DNA of 64,000 nucleotides from Nymphalis io (GCF_905147045.1 NC_065910.1:2480001-2544000), one strand, 5' to 3'; numbered from the stretch's first letter, positions 42,176 through 54,849 are shown. The notes: generated from the sequence alone by a model not told the origin. Numbers and translations are program-made.

Positions 42176-44039
42176 AAGTGCTTATTCTAGCTACTATTGT
42201 TATTATTAGTCTTTAGTCTGTTTATTCAACTATACAATTTTAACTTATAAATTTTCATTGTGTTAACTGACACAGATCTTTTTCATACATAGCCTTGAGG
42301 CGATCTGTCAACATAAGACGTATGAAAGATATCAAGATGAAATCAAAGACAATTTTTAGTACTTTTTATTGTATTCACATATTCCTTACATTCTATAGCA
42401 TAAAAAAGATTTTTTTGTCTCTCAAATAGTGTTAAATATTAATTGTAATGATGTATAAAGTACCTTATAGCATTGCTTTTGTACTATTTAAATAAAGCAT
42501 ATAAAAACATCAAAAACAAATAAAGTTCATCAGTTCTCTCTTTCTGACATTATTGATTTAACGTTCGAAATAATGAGACAGCATTGTTTAACTAATAACC
42601 CGCTAAACAACGCTTATAAGTAAGGCTGTTATTACTATATTAATAGATAATACAAAACGTACTTGTAGTTTTAAATCGATACACAAAATAGCATTAAATC
42701 CGTAATATAGAACAGTCAGGACATTTAATATAATTGCTTTTGGCTGATTTCCAGGAGAGCTATCGGAACACTCATTTGTGCCTAACTTACAAGTCTATTA
42801 AGAACTCTGGATTCTAACCGGGGTCAAGTATTGCCCTAAAAATCAATGATGCTTCAAGCGACGGCTTCGAGAGGATAACGTCGATAATAGGACAAAAAGA
42901 TCGTTACTGCTTTTATTGGTTTTTATATTCATAAATCTTAGTATGCTCATATGGGACACGTAGCATATTATCTTGTATTTAGTAAGACTAATTAAAAACC
43001 GACTGTAGTAAGACAACGTAACAGCCATTTTTTGACACACTTTCTTTTTTAATGACAAAACGAGACAATTAAATTAATCAAATAATCAAAATTAATTACG
43101 ATTCCGGGAAATTGATAAACTTATTAGTAATTAATTAAAAATTATTCCTTGATTTTCATGCATAATGATTAGAAAATCGAAGTTTGCGGTTTTAAATTTA
43201 TATAAACAAAACTAGAAAGTCCATTTTAGCCAATTGCTAATGGTTTTATCGATTTGAAACTTACAAGTACAGTATAAATAGTTGTGATGATATTACAATC
43301 ATTTGGTGATATCGAGGTGAGTTTATTTATGGATATATTGCTAGTAACTAGATGGTTGTCGCCTCCAATGGCTCTTTTTATTAATAACTGTGAATGTTCT
43401 CGACTTTTTATGCAAAACAATACAAGCCCAAGCATCTGGATGTCATCAATGTAAAATGTAAAATGAGCGTAGAAAGTCTCCCGCCCGTACCCCGCCGTCG
43501 TCTGTTCTTGGCATTAAATAGGAAAGTGTGGTGAAATGGAGCGCCTTTTACGTTAAGTTTAAGTGTGGTATAAAATGTTCATTCCAAGTTTCAATAATTA
43601 AAAACTATTTTATATATGTTTACGAATATTTAACATATGTTTACGAGCAGTACATAAAAATTTTAATGTAACTTTGTTCATACAAAAAATGTGTGTTTTG
43701 CATCAATAATCGTAGATGTTTTTTTATTGATTATTAGCTTTCACTTCGCTTTACATGTTTGTTATGTGAGGGTAAAATCTTACAACTGAATTTTAAACCA
43801 ACGTTTGAGCTTGAATTTTGCATATGCTTTTGGCGAAAATAGCAAACCAATCTAATCGGACGTATCACAGATTAATCGTATTTTATCAGTGTTTCTCAAC
43901 TTATGTTCAGAATCTAATATATTCAAGGTTTAGTTGGATTAATTAGGCATATATTTAGTGCATGCGTAACGCGGAATCAGCTAGTTGAGATTCAATAAAA
44001 TTGTTATTGTATATTCACAAACTTTACTTTCCAGCCTGT
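42176..44039. other. AT-rich non-coding stretch
   Basis: A GC-richer patch at 43480-43510 (CTCCCGCCCGTACCCCGCCG). Otherwise nothing recognised. Confidence 0.35.
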
Positions 44040-44350
44040 GCTTCCATCAGGAAATCCTTTTTTTCATAGCAGCTTGAAGTTCCGAAGTTTGAAGAATTAT
44101 ACTCCTGTGCCTCGGTAGAAATGAAAAGCCGTTGATCCTTCGCCTCATCATTCTCCCGTCGTGTCAAGTTTCCATCCCACAAGAGTATCAGATCTCACTC
44201 TGATTAAATATCAAAGACAGGTCTGATAGTCCTATGAGATCGGAATATATCTCCTTCTCACTCACCATTAGATACCTTCATATCTTCCGTACAATTGGCT
44301 GCTCTCTGTTGAAAATGGCCGCCGTAACCGAAATCGGTCAGAACATCATT
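44040..44350 (+). repeat. Decayed SINE family C
   Basis: CCTGTGCCTCGGTAGAAATG, GGTCTGATAGTCCTATGAG and GTTGAAAATGGCCGCCGTAACC, then GAAATCGGTC, keep the order of the family body. Confidence 0.55.
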
Positions 44351-44993
44351 TCATTATGTTTAATCCGCTTAACCTGATATTATTTTGTATTTAGATAATA
44401 TTCGTATTGTTAAACATGTAATTGGATTTCATAACAAATCCAATATTACCTAATTTAATAACTACATGAATCGGTTGTGAGCATGTCTGTTTATTATATG
44501 AAACGTAGCTTATGATGCTACTAGGTAGAAAAATATACAGATAAAATAAATCAAAGATAAGATGCAAGGATATCTGTAATGATAAAAAAAAGAAAAAACT
44601 AAGTTTATTCAGAATTTAAAAACTATTTTCTAAAACTAGAGCAATCCACAAATGAGTCCATTTATAAAAAGAATATATACACAACTGATCCGTTTCATGA
44701 AAAAATGTAACACAATAGAATTTATATATGTAAATATAAGTGTTCATATAGCCCGGGTTTCTTATAATTACATTTGATTCTTATATTTATTTTTACAAAT
44801 ATTTAAAAATGTATAAAAATATGTAAGTTTTTAGTTTTATTTTACCACTTTAAATAAAAATATATAAAAAAAAACGATTACTAAGTGCAAGTGCTAGAAA
44901 TTTTAAAACTACGAAGTATCCGTCAATGTAAAGCGATTGACTTAAACTAAAACTTAATCTAACCATCATACATTACTACATACATCATATCTT
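44351..44993. other. AT-rich spacer
   Basis: Nothing recognised. Confidence 0.4.
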
Positions 44994-45289
44994 ACTGGTG
45001 GTAGGGCTTTGTGCAAGCTCGTCTGGGTAGGTACCACCCACTCATCAGATATTCTACCGCAAAACAGCAATACTTGATATTGTTGTGTTCCGGTTTGAAG
45101 GGTGAGTGAGCCAGTGTAATTACAGGCACAAGGGACATAAAATCTTAGTTCCCAAGGTTGGTGGCGCATTGGATATGTAAGCGATGGTTGACATTTCTTA
45201 CAATGCTAATGTCTAAGAGCGTTGGTGACCACTTACCATCAGGTGGCCCATATGCTCGTCCGCCTTCCTATTCTATAAAAAAAAAAAAC
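44994..45289 (+). repeat. SINE-like family A, full length
   Basis: ACTGGTGGTAGGGC to CCTATTCTATA plus A tail. Almost the same sequence as the 19.4 kb copy. Confidence 0.88.
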
Positions 45290-46427
45290 AACCTTTCTAA
45301 ATAAAAAAAAGTTTTAATAATACTCTGTTTCTGCTCGTTTGTTCAAGTACTATTTACTAATCATATATTCTATTATAACTCATCAATGCTTTGTATTGTT
45401 GTGCTCCAATTTATAAAGCTTACAGAACATTATTTCTCTTACTCACCATAATGGTGGTAAAGAAGGTGGTCAAGAAGCGATACGTTTTACTTACGGATGG
45501 TACAATTGTCCACGTAATACGAAAACACTCCAATGAAAAATGCTTTTTAAGTTACGAAATAGTAAGTTGTATGTAAAGGAAAAATATGCTTGATTATAAA
45601 TAACGATTCGTTAAATATAGGATAATTAAAAACGTACAGTTAATCGATAAGAAGTTATATATTACTAGCAATACGTCTCGGCTTCGCACGTGCAGAATAA
45701 GGGTCTAAATAAAATGTTTTTGTTGAAAGACAAAAACAGAAAGATAAAATTCTTGTTTAATTGAGCCAGAAACCTTTGCAGGCGTACGCAAAACAACTCA
45801 CTAAAGTTCCATTACGATCGGATGAATGGTTAAGGAACACACAAAGGACAAACGTACAAATTCATTTTTATTAAGAAACGATTAATCTTCCTCTTGAATC
45901 AATCATACTATCTGTAACACGTCATATAAATGTCTAGAATAGTTGCGACAGATTGCCAGGGGAATTTTATCCTTAATATGAATTGTCAGCGAGATCGTAT
46001 GATCCGGAATTTTAAAAGTCTAGACATTTCAAACATTTTATTATCATTTTTATATAGTTGCATAAACATAAAACATATCTAAGTTCATATGAAGACATTA
46101 TATGAGCCTGCATTTGAAGTTGAAATAGTTCTACGATTACAATTGCACTGGCGTGTCTTTTATCTGTCGCTTAGTAATAAATGATTCCATTTTTAACTTT
46201 ATATGTAAATTCTCTTACATTTCATCGTTTTTATAATGTTGTTATATATGTATGTATTAAGTAAATATGTAAATTACTTCAAGTCTAATAATATGTTTTA
46301 GGAATATGTAAAATCACTACAAGTAAATAAATAGTCTATGTTTTTATTTCAACGACATCTATGGTATTTTAAAGTAAGCGAAATAGCTAGGTATGAATAG
46401 GATCTAAGCCTGATACTTCTTCTTCTT
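45290..46427. other. Non-coding stretch
   Basis: A family A scrap near 45390-45450 (TGTATTGTTGTGCTCCAATT), and Helitron-like phrases at about 45660-45860 (ACGTCTCGGCTTCGCACG, GGCGTACGCAAAAC). No exon recognised. Confidence 0.35.
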
Positions 46428-46716
46428 TTTTTTATAGAATAGGAAGGCGGACGAGCATATGGGCCACCTGACCGTAAGTGGTCACCAACGCCCATAGACA
46501 TTGACATTGTAGGAAATGTTAACCATCGCTTACATGAATAATGCGCCACCATCCTTGGGAACTAAGATGTTATGTCCCTTGTGCCTGTAATTACACAGGC
46601 TCACTCACCCTTCAAACCGGAATACAACAATACCAAGTACTGCTGTTTTGTGGTAGAATATCTGATGAGTGGGTGGTACCTACCCAGACGAACTTGCACA
46701 AAGCTCTACCACCACT
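46428..46716 (-). repeat. SINE-like family A, full length
   Basis: T run, TATAGAATAGGAAGGCGGAC to GCTCTACCACCACTAA. Confidence 0.86.
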
Positions 46717-46816
46717 AATAGTGAATTGATAGATAAATAAGACTAAAGTGTATAGTGATAGTAATTCTATATGATATTATGTGTATCTTATATAAAAATA
46801 TTATATAAATAATTAT

Positions 46817-47065
46817 ATTTTTTTATAATAGGCGGACGAGCAAATTGTTTACCCGTTGGCAAGTGGTCAACACCCATAGGCATTGGTGCCGTTAGAAAGA
46901 TTAATCATTCCTTACATCACCAATGCGCCACCAACCTCGGGAATTAAGATGTTTTACATTGTGCTTGTAGTTACATTGGCTCACTGAACCTTCAGACCCG
47001 AACACAATAATACTAAGTATCATTGTTTGGCGGTAGAATTTCTGATGGGTGAGACTACCACCAAG
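46817..47065 (-). repeat. Old SINE-like family A copy
   Basis: TTATAATAGGCGGACGAGC to GAGACTACCACCAAGT, with many deletions. Confidence 0.7.
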
Positions 47066-47087
47066 TATTGTCTTTAATAAAATATTA

Positions 47088-47285
47088 CTAGCTGAGCGCG
47101 GTTTCACTCGCGTCTAATTTGTATTATGTAATAAAAATGTCTGTTTCATAAAGTTTGCCTTATTTATTGACGTTTATGACTATCGCGCCGCTCTTTAGGG
47201 TCGTAACGTAAAGCTATATAGCCTCTATCTAACTTTCCTCAATAAACGAGACATTTAACGTAAGAGTATTGTTTTAAATCGGTCT
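47088..47285 (-). repeat. Helitron-like fragment
   Basis: TACTAGCTGAGCGCGGTTTC then ACTCGCGTC, followed by the decayed body (AGGGTCGTAACGTAAAGC). Confidence 0.5.
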
Positions 47286-47580
47286 TATAATTATCTAACT
47301 TTATCTAATATATAAAAAGTTATGTTGGTATATCATTACTTTACTTTATAGTTTTTATGGTACACCACAAAGAGAAAAATACAAAACATGGATACAGCCT
47401 ATATAAAAGTACAATTATGGCGACCTTATCGCTACATAGCGATCTCTTCCAGGCAACTAACGGTGTAAGTAATAACTGATAGGATATGAGGTAGGTGGTG
47501 CTGTAATAATAAATAAAATAATATTAATCTATAATTAAAACAAACTAATAAATAAATGTAAATATAAAATACATATATTA

Positions 47581-47632
47581 TCTCAAATCCCTTATCACCA
47601 ATAATTTCTTATTGGTGATAAGGCATTTGAGA
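47581..47632. repeat. Near-perfect 24-bp inverted repeat with 4-nt loop at the LINE stop codon
   Basis: Arms 47581-47604 and 47609-47632 pair at 23 of 24 positions around TTTC. One arm is the end of the LINE coding frame including its stop; the other is its inverted copy. Confidence 0.95.
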
Positions 47633-48840
47633 CAAAAAGTGATCTTTTACAAGTTTTTTAAAAATATCTATAGATTTGGCCTCCCGAATATTTAAAGGAA
47701 GGTCGTTCCAGAGCTTAATAGCCTGAATTGTTAAATAATTATTATAAAAAGATGACTTATGTTCGGGCACCCTTAAAATTCATCTCTTCACTGAACGAAG
47801 TACTTCACCAGGATTCCCTAAAAATAAAATTTCAAGTAAGGGGGAGTAACAGGGTGAAACAACACGCAGTACAATAGACAGGATGTGCATATTTCGGTAA
47901 AGTCGAATGGGTAACCAATAAAGACGAGAACGAAATTGTGAAATGTGGTCATATTTGCGTAATCCAAATATAAACCGAATAAATGTATTTTGAAGTCTCT
48001 TAAGGTTATTTAATTGGTCTTCGGTTAAGTCAACAAAGCTTGCGACAATATAATCAAAAATAGGAAGGAATAGAGTCTGCGCGAGCATAATTTTGGTAGG
48101 AATTGGAAGAAAACGACGACGACGCAAAGATCTTAGCGCAACAAACACATTCCTGTTGATTTCATTTACATGGCGAGTCCAGCTAAGAGTATTATCAAGG
48201 AAAACTCCCAAGTTTTTAACACAGTCGCAATAAGGGATGACAATATTGTCAAACATTATTGATGGCAAAGAAGACCAGTCGACTGTTGATAATTGCTTCC
48301 AGCTGCCAATAATCATGGCTTGAGATTTGCTAGGGTTAACATTAAGACCAAACGATTTACTCCACTCAAGAATGATATTGAGGTAGTTATTCAGCCAACG
48401 GAAGATTCTCTAAAGTCGACTGGGTGTAAATCTGGACGTCGTCTGCATACATGTGGTAGAGAGAAGATAAATTATGAGTAATCGAATTGAATAAAATTTA
48501 GAAGAGTAACGGTGACAACACGTCGCCCTACGTACAGCAGAAATATCGCACCATGATGAGTAAGTATCATCAGTGCGAATACGCTGCCGACGACCACGAA
48601 GGTAAATGTTAAATAAGTCAGTGACTATGAAATATACAGCATGAGACACATTCATTTAGAATATGTGTGATCACGGGAGCGATAATATCAAGAAGAAGAA
48701 TGATCATAGTACGACTAACATTATTGCTGCCGATGGCATTGGATGAGACGGACAGTATGTTCTTCTTAACATCACACACAGTAAACTGACTTAACACGAA
48801 CGGAGGATAAAGAGGAGTCGAAGTCGTAGAAAGTGAGCGA
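47613..48840 (-). pseudogene. Reverse transcriptase remnant of the 47-49 kb LINE
   Basis: The catalytic YADD box (HMYADDVQIYTQ) lies at about 48450-48415 on -. It is followed by a frameshift and then an open frame of about 200 codons (48395-47780) with FGLNVNPSKSQAMIIG, KNLGVFLDNTLSWTRHVNEI and RLYWLPIRLYRNMHILSIVL. A second shift leads to AIKLWNDLPLNIREAKSIDI, FKKLVKDHF and a stop near 47613, the usual C-terminal end of CR1/Jockey-type ORF2. Upstream, GDVLSPLLF is followed by an in-frame stop. The protein once performed target-primed reverse transcription; this copy is dead. Confidence 0.82.
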
Positions 48841-49095
48841 AGAGTACTCGATTTAGCTGAACTATCAAATGACTTCGATGGAGTAGAAAAATACTGATTT
48901 AAGAGTTCTGTATCAACATTTAGAACAGATGAATTTTGAGAAGATTTACTCCAACATTCTCAAGAAATTTCCAAACTCTGTGAGAGTCACCGTTCTCGAT
49001 TGATGTGTGAATATAGCGTCGTTGTACATCCCTTCATAATGTATTGCAGCGATTCCTAGCTTTATGATACTTCCTTCGATTTTCATCAGTCATAT

Positions 49096-49894
49096 AATTT
49101 ATTATTATGTATTATCATTTTGAGATTCATAGACAACGACAGCGTTTGAACGATTACTATGAATATTGGCGTATTCATATTTTTTAATGGTGATGCACAA
49201 AGCCCTACTACCAAATAAGTATGAAGATATTATAATTTCGACTTATACATCTAGAAATTAAAGAAGTCAACGAATTTTCATTATATAAAATCCATTACTT
49301 ACGTCGTAACTGTAAATGATAACATAAAAAACTGTTTACGAACACGAAGAGAGACTCGTTAACGTGTGTGAGTTTCACGTCTGTGTTTGACAATGGAGAG
49401 CAAAGACCCTTTGATTTCAAATGCTCTGACGTTTCTACAGTTGTTTTTTAAGTATGTAAGGATTCGGTATGTCACTTTATTCTGATAATGTAATGTTATA
49501 GCTTATCCTTATTTATTGTCTATGGGAGTTACTAATAAACGTTGCTTAACAGGTGATAAACAATGTTTTGTCTTCTTATTTCGAATGTCAAATTAATAAT
49601 GACAGCTCTTTCTGTCATCAGTCAAGTCATGTGCTTCTATTTTCTGTGACGTATGTTTTGATGAAACAAGATCAAAACCTTAGTTGAAGAAAATACATTT
49701 ATTACAAGCAGGCAGATATTTACTTACTTCTACTTCTATAGTAAATAGATGAAAGATGCTTTCACTTATTTAATATTTTACTTGCAAAAGTTTTAAAACA
49801 TTTTGTTAATGTCCTGGATGAAAAAGTATCAAGTAACCGATTCATATTCGAAGACTAATACATAATATAGCGAATAAACCCCAATTTAAATTCA
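49096..49894. other. Non-coding stretch
   Basis: A family A scrap at 49195-49222 (TGCACAAAGCCCTACTACC). Otherwise AT-rich with no recognised feature. Confidence 0.4.
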
Positions 49895-49972
49895 AAAACC
49901 TTCTCCTCAAAAAAAAAAAAAAAAGAGGAGAGGAGGCCTTTAGCCCAGCAGTGGGACATTCACAGGCTGTTA
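49895..49972 (+). repeat. SINE family B 3' fragment
   Basis: AACCTTCTCCTC, an A run of about 18, then GAGGAGAGGAGGCC and CAGCAGTGGGACATTCACAG. The A run replaces the usual AAAAG and suggests local expansion. Confidence 0.7.
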
Positions 49973-50004
49973 CGGTAAATTCAAGATGTCTTGTTTCGAA
50001 CGAT

Positions 50005-50165
50005 GTTAAGCAACATGAAAGGCCGTTGTTTCTTTGTATATTAGCGCCTGATCTATCTCTCCTCGCGTCAAAATACCACTCTATCGGATTATGAGAGTGA
50101 GGGCATGGTATTCATCTGCGTTTGCCATTATATCTCGCGCAGTTAGTTTGTCCTTGAGATTAACA
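50005..50165 (+). repeat. Decayed SINE family C
   Basis: AAGGCCGTTGTTTCTTTG, CTCGCGTCAAAATACCACTC and GATTATGAGAGTGAGG remain. Confidence 0.5.
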
Positions 50166-51194
50166 CCCTAGCCAAAATTCGGCTAGGAAGTTTCATTAGA
50201 TATAATATTAATATTAATAAAAAATGAATTAATAACCCTTTTCTATTGAAGCAAAAACACTTCAAATTACAAAGTGAAACAGTCGAGAATATTTATATAA
50301 AATGCTTACTGAAATTCAATGTATTAACTATCTATATATTTTCTTTATGAAAACATTCTATCTCAGTTATTTCTAAAGCAGCATCTCCACATAAGGAAAA
50401 CTACCAACTTTTGCATTGTCACCAGTTGGTAACAAAAGTTTGGGAATGACCATCTTTTGTCAACAAATATTGTTACAATGTTGTGTGATTTTTAGTGTAT
50501 TTTTGAAGAATCGCAAACAGAAAACATTGCCAACTGCACCAACTAATGCCAGGCTATCAATGGAAACCATATTTTTAAATTTGTGTTTAGGAACCCAGAC
50601 TAGCTTGCACTAATTCTTATGACTCTAATAAGTGAATTGTTGCTTGTAATAATTTATAGTTGAAGTGGACGATAGCCACCTAGAGTACGTAAAACCCATG
50701 GTACGTGAAAGATAGCTCTCAAATAACTAAAGAAACTTAAGTCACATTGTTGCTAATAACCCAAAATATACAAATCTTGCTTTCCTTGAAACTCACCTTT
50801 GCTTTGATTACAGGGTGTGAAAGAGTTACCGTCTAAATAACTTGTTAAGTAAATTGACTGTCTTCGTTTAGGAGTTGAGTTTATGACAATTATATAAAAC
50901 ACGAATTGTTTGAGGCACTTGTGAAATGTTTATTGTTTTTATTTACACAATAGCTTTTTTTCTTTAAATCGATTATTTTTTTACAGTAAAATGAGGAAGT
51001 GCAATTTTTTTAGTTTCAGGATGGATAATTTGCTATTTATTCTACTGCTAAGGAAATGTGTGCTGTATACCAAGTCTGTGCGCAAACTTAAGTTCATTAT
51101 CTCTTCCTTATCTCTTCCTTATATATATTCGATTGTCAATCCAATTCAAAAAGAGAGAGTTGAATTGTACAACCAAAGGTATTTACGTAGTTTA
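50166..51194. other. AT-rich non-coding stretch
   Basis: The open frames at 50416 and 50991 show no domain and no splice context. Confidence 0.35.
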
Positions 51195-51325
51195 ATGTTA
51201 GTTCAGTGACAGATCCGGATCCTACTGAGAATTTCTAGACGAAAAATCTAAGAGCTTTTTATATTCTTGACCCAGGATTTAAGCCCAAAACGTTAGCCGT
51301 AAAAGCTACTAGATCAACGAAATAG
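51195..51325 (-). repeat. SINE family C head half, decayed
   Basis: ATCCGGATCCTACTGAGAATTTC, CTTGACCCAGGATTTAAGCCC and AAAAGCTACTAGATCAACG. Confidence 0.6.
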
Positions 51326-52139
51326 ATTTATAAATATAAAAAGACATAACATCAAAAGTGCTCACTCATAAATATACGATATTCAAATTAACTTACGGAG
51401 ACATCGGAGCTAGAAAGCTGACGCTCAACCTAAACTTGAGCGCTGAATTTGGAACCGAACGCTTGACAGCAAATTTAAATTTGACAGCTGGGCACTGGAT
51501 AGTAGGATATGTTTTTTAATTGGTTAAAAGTTTTGCCATATTTTCTTAATAGAATATACATTCAGAACCCGTAATAACTTTACATTTAATCTTTTAATAT
51601 TAAAAAATACTTGTAATAAAACCTATTTCAAAATAGTATAACCTCCTTTGATTATATATTTTTTGACAAAAGAGTTTTATACGTAAATTTTGATAAATGC
51701 AATAAGTTACAAAGTAAAATGTTGAATAAAGCGTATTCGTGTCCGTGTCGTTAAAACATGCTACTAAGTAAGTCTTCAATAAAACAGTCTAGAGTTCGTC
51801 AAAAGGCAAAACCTCAGACAAAGGCAGTGAAAATAATGGTCACAAATACGAGATATGAAAGCCTGTCTGCAACGAATGCATATTCCAAATGACTATACAG
51901 TCGACAGCTAAAGTAACTCAACATCTACAAGCTGTGTCCGTGTTTTTCCATTATCAAGATCCATAAGAAGAAGATTTATTTGATGTTAATGTTGTCATAA
52001 TGATCTAATTATTTCGTATAAATACAAAATATAGATAAATTTGAACTTGAGTGTTCTATTAGTTTTATGAATAAGAATTATAAAACGTTTGTTTAAGACA
52101 AATGTACCTAAATTTTCTAATTTTTTTTAATTCTCTTGG
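51326..52139. other. AT-rich non-coding stretch
   Basis: Short tandem-like phrases near 51410-51490 (repeated TTTGACAGC/AACTTGAGC motifs). Nothing else recognised. Confidence 0.35.
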
Positions 52140-52700
52140 CCGCCTCAAGTAGCACCAGTAAGTGCATTTTTGTGCCATAGACTCTTAAGACTTTGGTAAA
52201 ACATTCCTCCATTTAAAACCAAATTCTCGTTATCCAACGCTTTGCACCTACACTACCGATTGCATCTATTTTGTTATATATCTGGGGATCTGCTAAACAA
52301 ATTGACACGCAAGCAGAGCCTATATATTCATATTTGGATCACATAATATAATGTATTCCAGCATAGTTAAAAGTTAAAGTGGTTGCCAATACGTTGGTAA
52401 TACGTTTGTCTTATTATATATTGTATGGTTTGGTGCTAATAAATAATTATCAAACTATACCTCACCTGAAAGAACTGCTTATCTCTCTCTCTCCTCTCCT
52501 CAAAATTATCGCTCTCTGAGTGATAATAAACTGCTAATGTCTCTGACTTGTACTCAATTACACAGCAATTCATTCAATTTCATTCAACGTTAGAGCTGTC
52601 AAATTATGGAATTCCCTTTGTCGTGAAATTCGTCAAGCGGAATCCATATTTCGCAAAGTCGTTTGCATAATTATTATTTATCAACTTAATCTTTTAATAT
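52140..52700 (+). pseudogene. Second degenerate CR1/Jockey-like LINE remnant
   Basis: Broken frames align by eye with the C-terminal third of the 47-49 kb element. A piece near 52155-52265 reads NIPPFKTKFSLSNALHLHY (compare FLPIPTKIMLAQTLFLPIFDY), and a piece at about 52590-52690 reads RAVKLWNSLCREIRQAESIF (compare AIKLWNDLPLNIREAKSIDI). Stops and shifts occur throughout. Older than the - strand copy. Confidence 0.6.
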
Positions 52701-52780
52701 GTATTTGTTTGTTTATGTATATTACACACATATGTATATTATAGCATATTATATTATACCCTTGATCATTTCATAGAATG

Positions 52781-52827
52781 GCAATAAAAAATAACCCAGG
52801 CAACCTGCCTGGGTTATTTTTTATTGC
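52781..52827. repeat. Perfect 22-bp inverted repeat with 3-nt loop
   Basis: Arms 52781-52802 and 52806-52827 are exact reverse complements around ACC. The stem has a GC-rich centre (AACCCAGGCA) and an A/T-rich outer part. It lies about 100 bp after the LINE C-terminal remnant. Confidence 0.97.
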
Positions 52828-53018
52828 AATATAAGTATTGTAAAGTTTTGTTATTGAGATAATTATATATTAAAGATAAGATTGTTTTAAATATCAATAT
52901 ATTATGTTTTATTGTTATTTTTAATATCAATATATTATTTTGTTGTTATTATTATTGTGATATTAATAACTAAGATAAAGAATAAAAAAGAGCAAGTTTG
53001 ACGGTGATGACAATGATA
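52828..53018. other. AT-rich spacer
   Basis: The phrase ATCAATATATTAT occurs twice (near 52894 and 52926). Nothing else seen. Confidence 0.4.
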
Positions 53019-53134
53019 GCTCACTCACCCTTCAAACCGGAACACAACAATATTGGTACTGCTGTTTTGCGGTAGAATATCTGATAAGTGATTTGTACCT
53101 AGCCAGACGAACTTACACATAACCCACCACCAGT
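53019..53134 (-). repeat. SINE-like family A fragment
   Basis: AGCTCACTCACCCTTCAAACC to AACCCACCACCAGTAA; the A-tail half is absent. Confidence 0.78.
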
Positions 53135-53385
53135 AAAAATAGATTATAATAGAAGCATACATAATATACACTATTAGTATTAATATCTATATATTTATAA
53201 TTAGTAGATTAATTTATCGCTACAAGAGCGTTTTAAAAAAAACTCGCGTTAATTTCAGAGATAATGTAATTAATTCAGTATTGGCACGACTTGTCAATCG
53301 TTGAATGTGTCCAATTGTGTCATTTAGATTTTTAAAAGTAATTTTGTGAGTAATTTACATCAATTTGTATGATTTGGTGTTCTAT

Positions 53386-53392
<7 letters not shown>

Positions 53393-53454
<62 letters not shown>

Positions 53455-53480
53455 AATCATATATATATATATATATATAT
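53393..53480. repeat. (TA)n microsatellite with embedded palindrome
   Basis: Two TA runs are separated by AAGAATCAT, and the second run is followed by ATGATTCTT, so AGAATCAT/ATGATTCT pair across it. Confidence 0.92.
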
Positions 53481-53970
53481 GATTCTTCTATACGTGTGTA
53501 TACTACTGAATTTCTCCCAAACGGCTGGAGTGAGTTTAATGATTTTTTGAGTGTGTTGGGTTGGGTCCCTGGATGACTAAGGTGGCGCTGATATAGGTGT
53601 AAACGTGTTTCGTTAAATATAAATATTCTTTTACCTGTTAGAAGTCGGGAGGGGCAGCTCGTGTTATACAAATTGGCAGTTAATAGTGTTCAGTTCACAC
53701 ACAGTCGTCTAGTCTTCTTTGTACGAAGACATCCCTAGAAGATTAAAAAACGTAAAAAAGTACACAAAAAAGGATTCGTCTATGGTAGACATTTTTTGCG
53801 CCTTAATTCCGTTTTCGACGTCACACAGTACTCTCGTTTGTGAGCCGTAAACAATAGCGCGGAGACGAGCCCTTACAAGTACAGGTGAATGCTCTAAGTT
53901 GAAACGAGGCAATGTCGGCGAAATTAGATCAATATGTGCTTTTACTAACATTGTAGCGGATGTCAACTTG
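53481..53970 (-). repeat. Probable unclassified transposable element segment
   Basis: The - strand phrase AGCCGTTTGGGAGAAATTCAGT followed by a (TA)n tract resembles a common lepidopteran repeat tail. Upstream on -, a frame of 85 codons (53966-53709; DVENGIKAQKMSTIDESFF) is open but matches no family that I know. It is less AT-rich than its neighbours. Confidence 0.4.
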
Positions 53971-54516
53971 TGGGAATGATTAAACTATAAGTACAGAGTT
54001 CATCGATTTAATTTCATACACGCAAATTCATATTACAGGCAAAAGTGTAAAGTATTTTATGAATAGTTGGTTGGTTTGACCAAAAAAACTGGTCATTTTA
54101 TCCCATCAAAATATCAGTAAAACAAGCCGGTACAAAACCGTATTCCAATATATTTCAACATTCAAAGTTCGACAGTATTTTCTGTACAATAGTTGGATTG
54201 CAAATCGATGCAGCACACTCGTCGGGATATCTAAGAAATAGTTCCTAAACGATCTCGCAACATCTGCTACCTAAACTATTTCCACACCACTTTGGGATTT
54301 TATTCGGTCTGATAAAGTGGACTTGAATTGAGCTATTTATCTTGTATGTGAATTGAATTTTAAATGTTTTAAGTTACTGATATTATTGGATGGATTACTT
54401 ATAAATATCTCACAGGAAATCGAAGCTGCTCTGAAACGTGTTGGTTATATATGTGGTAGATTTTTATATGACCCATGCTGGTTTCTAAAATGTTCTCTTT
54501 AACGGAGCACGCATTG
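53971..54516. other. Non-coding spacer
   Basis: Nothing recognised. Confidence 0.4.
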
Positions 54517-54849
54517 AATTATACATTAACAATACAGTAACAGCCTGTGAATGTCCCATTGCTGGGCTAGGGCTTCTCCTCCTGTTTTGAGGAAAAGGTT
54601 TGCAGATTATTCCACCACGCTGCTCCAATACGGGTTGGTGGATACACATGTGGCAGAATTTCAGTGTCAAATTAGACACATGCAGCTTTCCTCACTATGT
54701 TTTCTTTCTCCGTCAAGTACAAAATGAATTATAAATACAAATTAAAAACACGAAAATTCAGTGGTGCCCGGGATTGAACCCACGAACATTGGTTAAGATT
54801 CACGCGTTCTAACCACTGGGCTATCTCGGCTTTTTTTTAAATTATACAT
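54517..54849 (-). repeat. SINE family B, left member of a head-to-head pair
   Basis: The element runs from about 54541 to 54832 with both boxes recognisable. AATTATACAT at 54517-54526 and 54840-54849 is a 10-bp target duplication. Confidence 0.85.

Larger units (their letters stand above)
47338..49095 (-). mobile_element. Degenerate CR1/Jockey-like LINE, 5'-truncated
   Basis: On the - strand, coding remnants run from about 49095 to 47613, followed by a 3' UTR to 47338. The 3' UTR contains GCGATAAGGTCGCCATAATT and TGGTGTACCATAAAA and ends in AAAGTAAAG-type units, matching the solo 3' end at 18.65 kb. Coding remnants, in order: a pre-palm stretch (DVKKNILSVSSNAIGSNNVS), the GDVLSPLLF motif, MYADD, then the connection and C-terminal region. 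Frameshifts and stops break it at several points. Confidence 0.8.

Noticed and set aside
53360..53671. ORF with Tyr-Ile repeats
   Set aside because: Translation of a (TA)n microsatellite.
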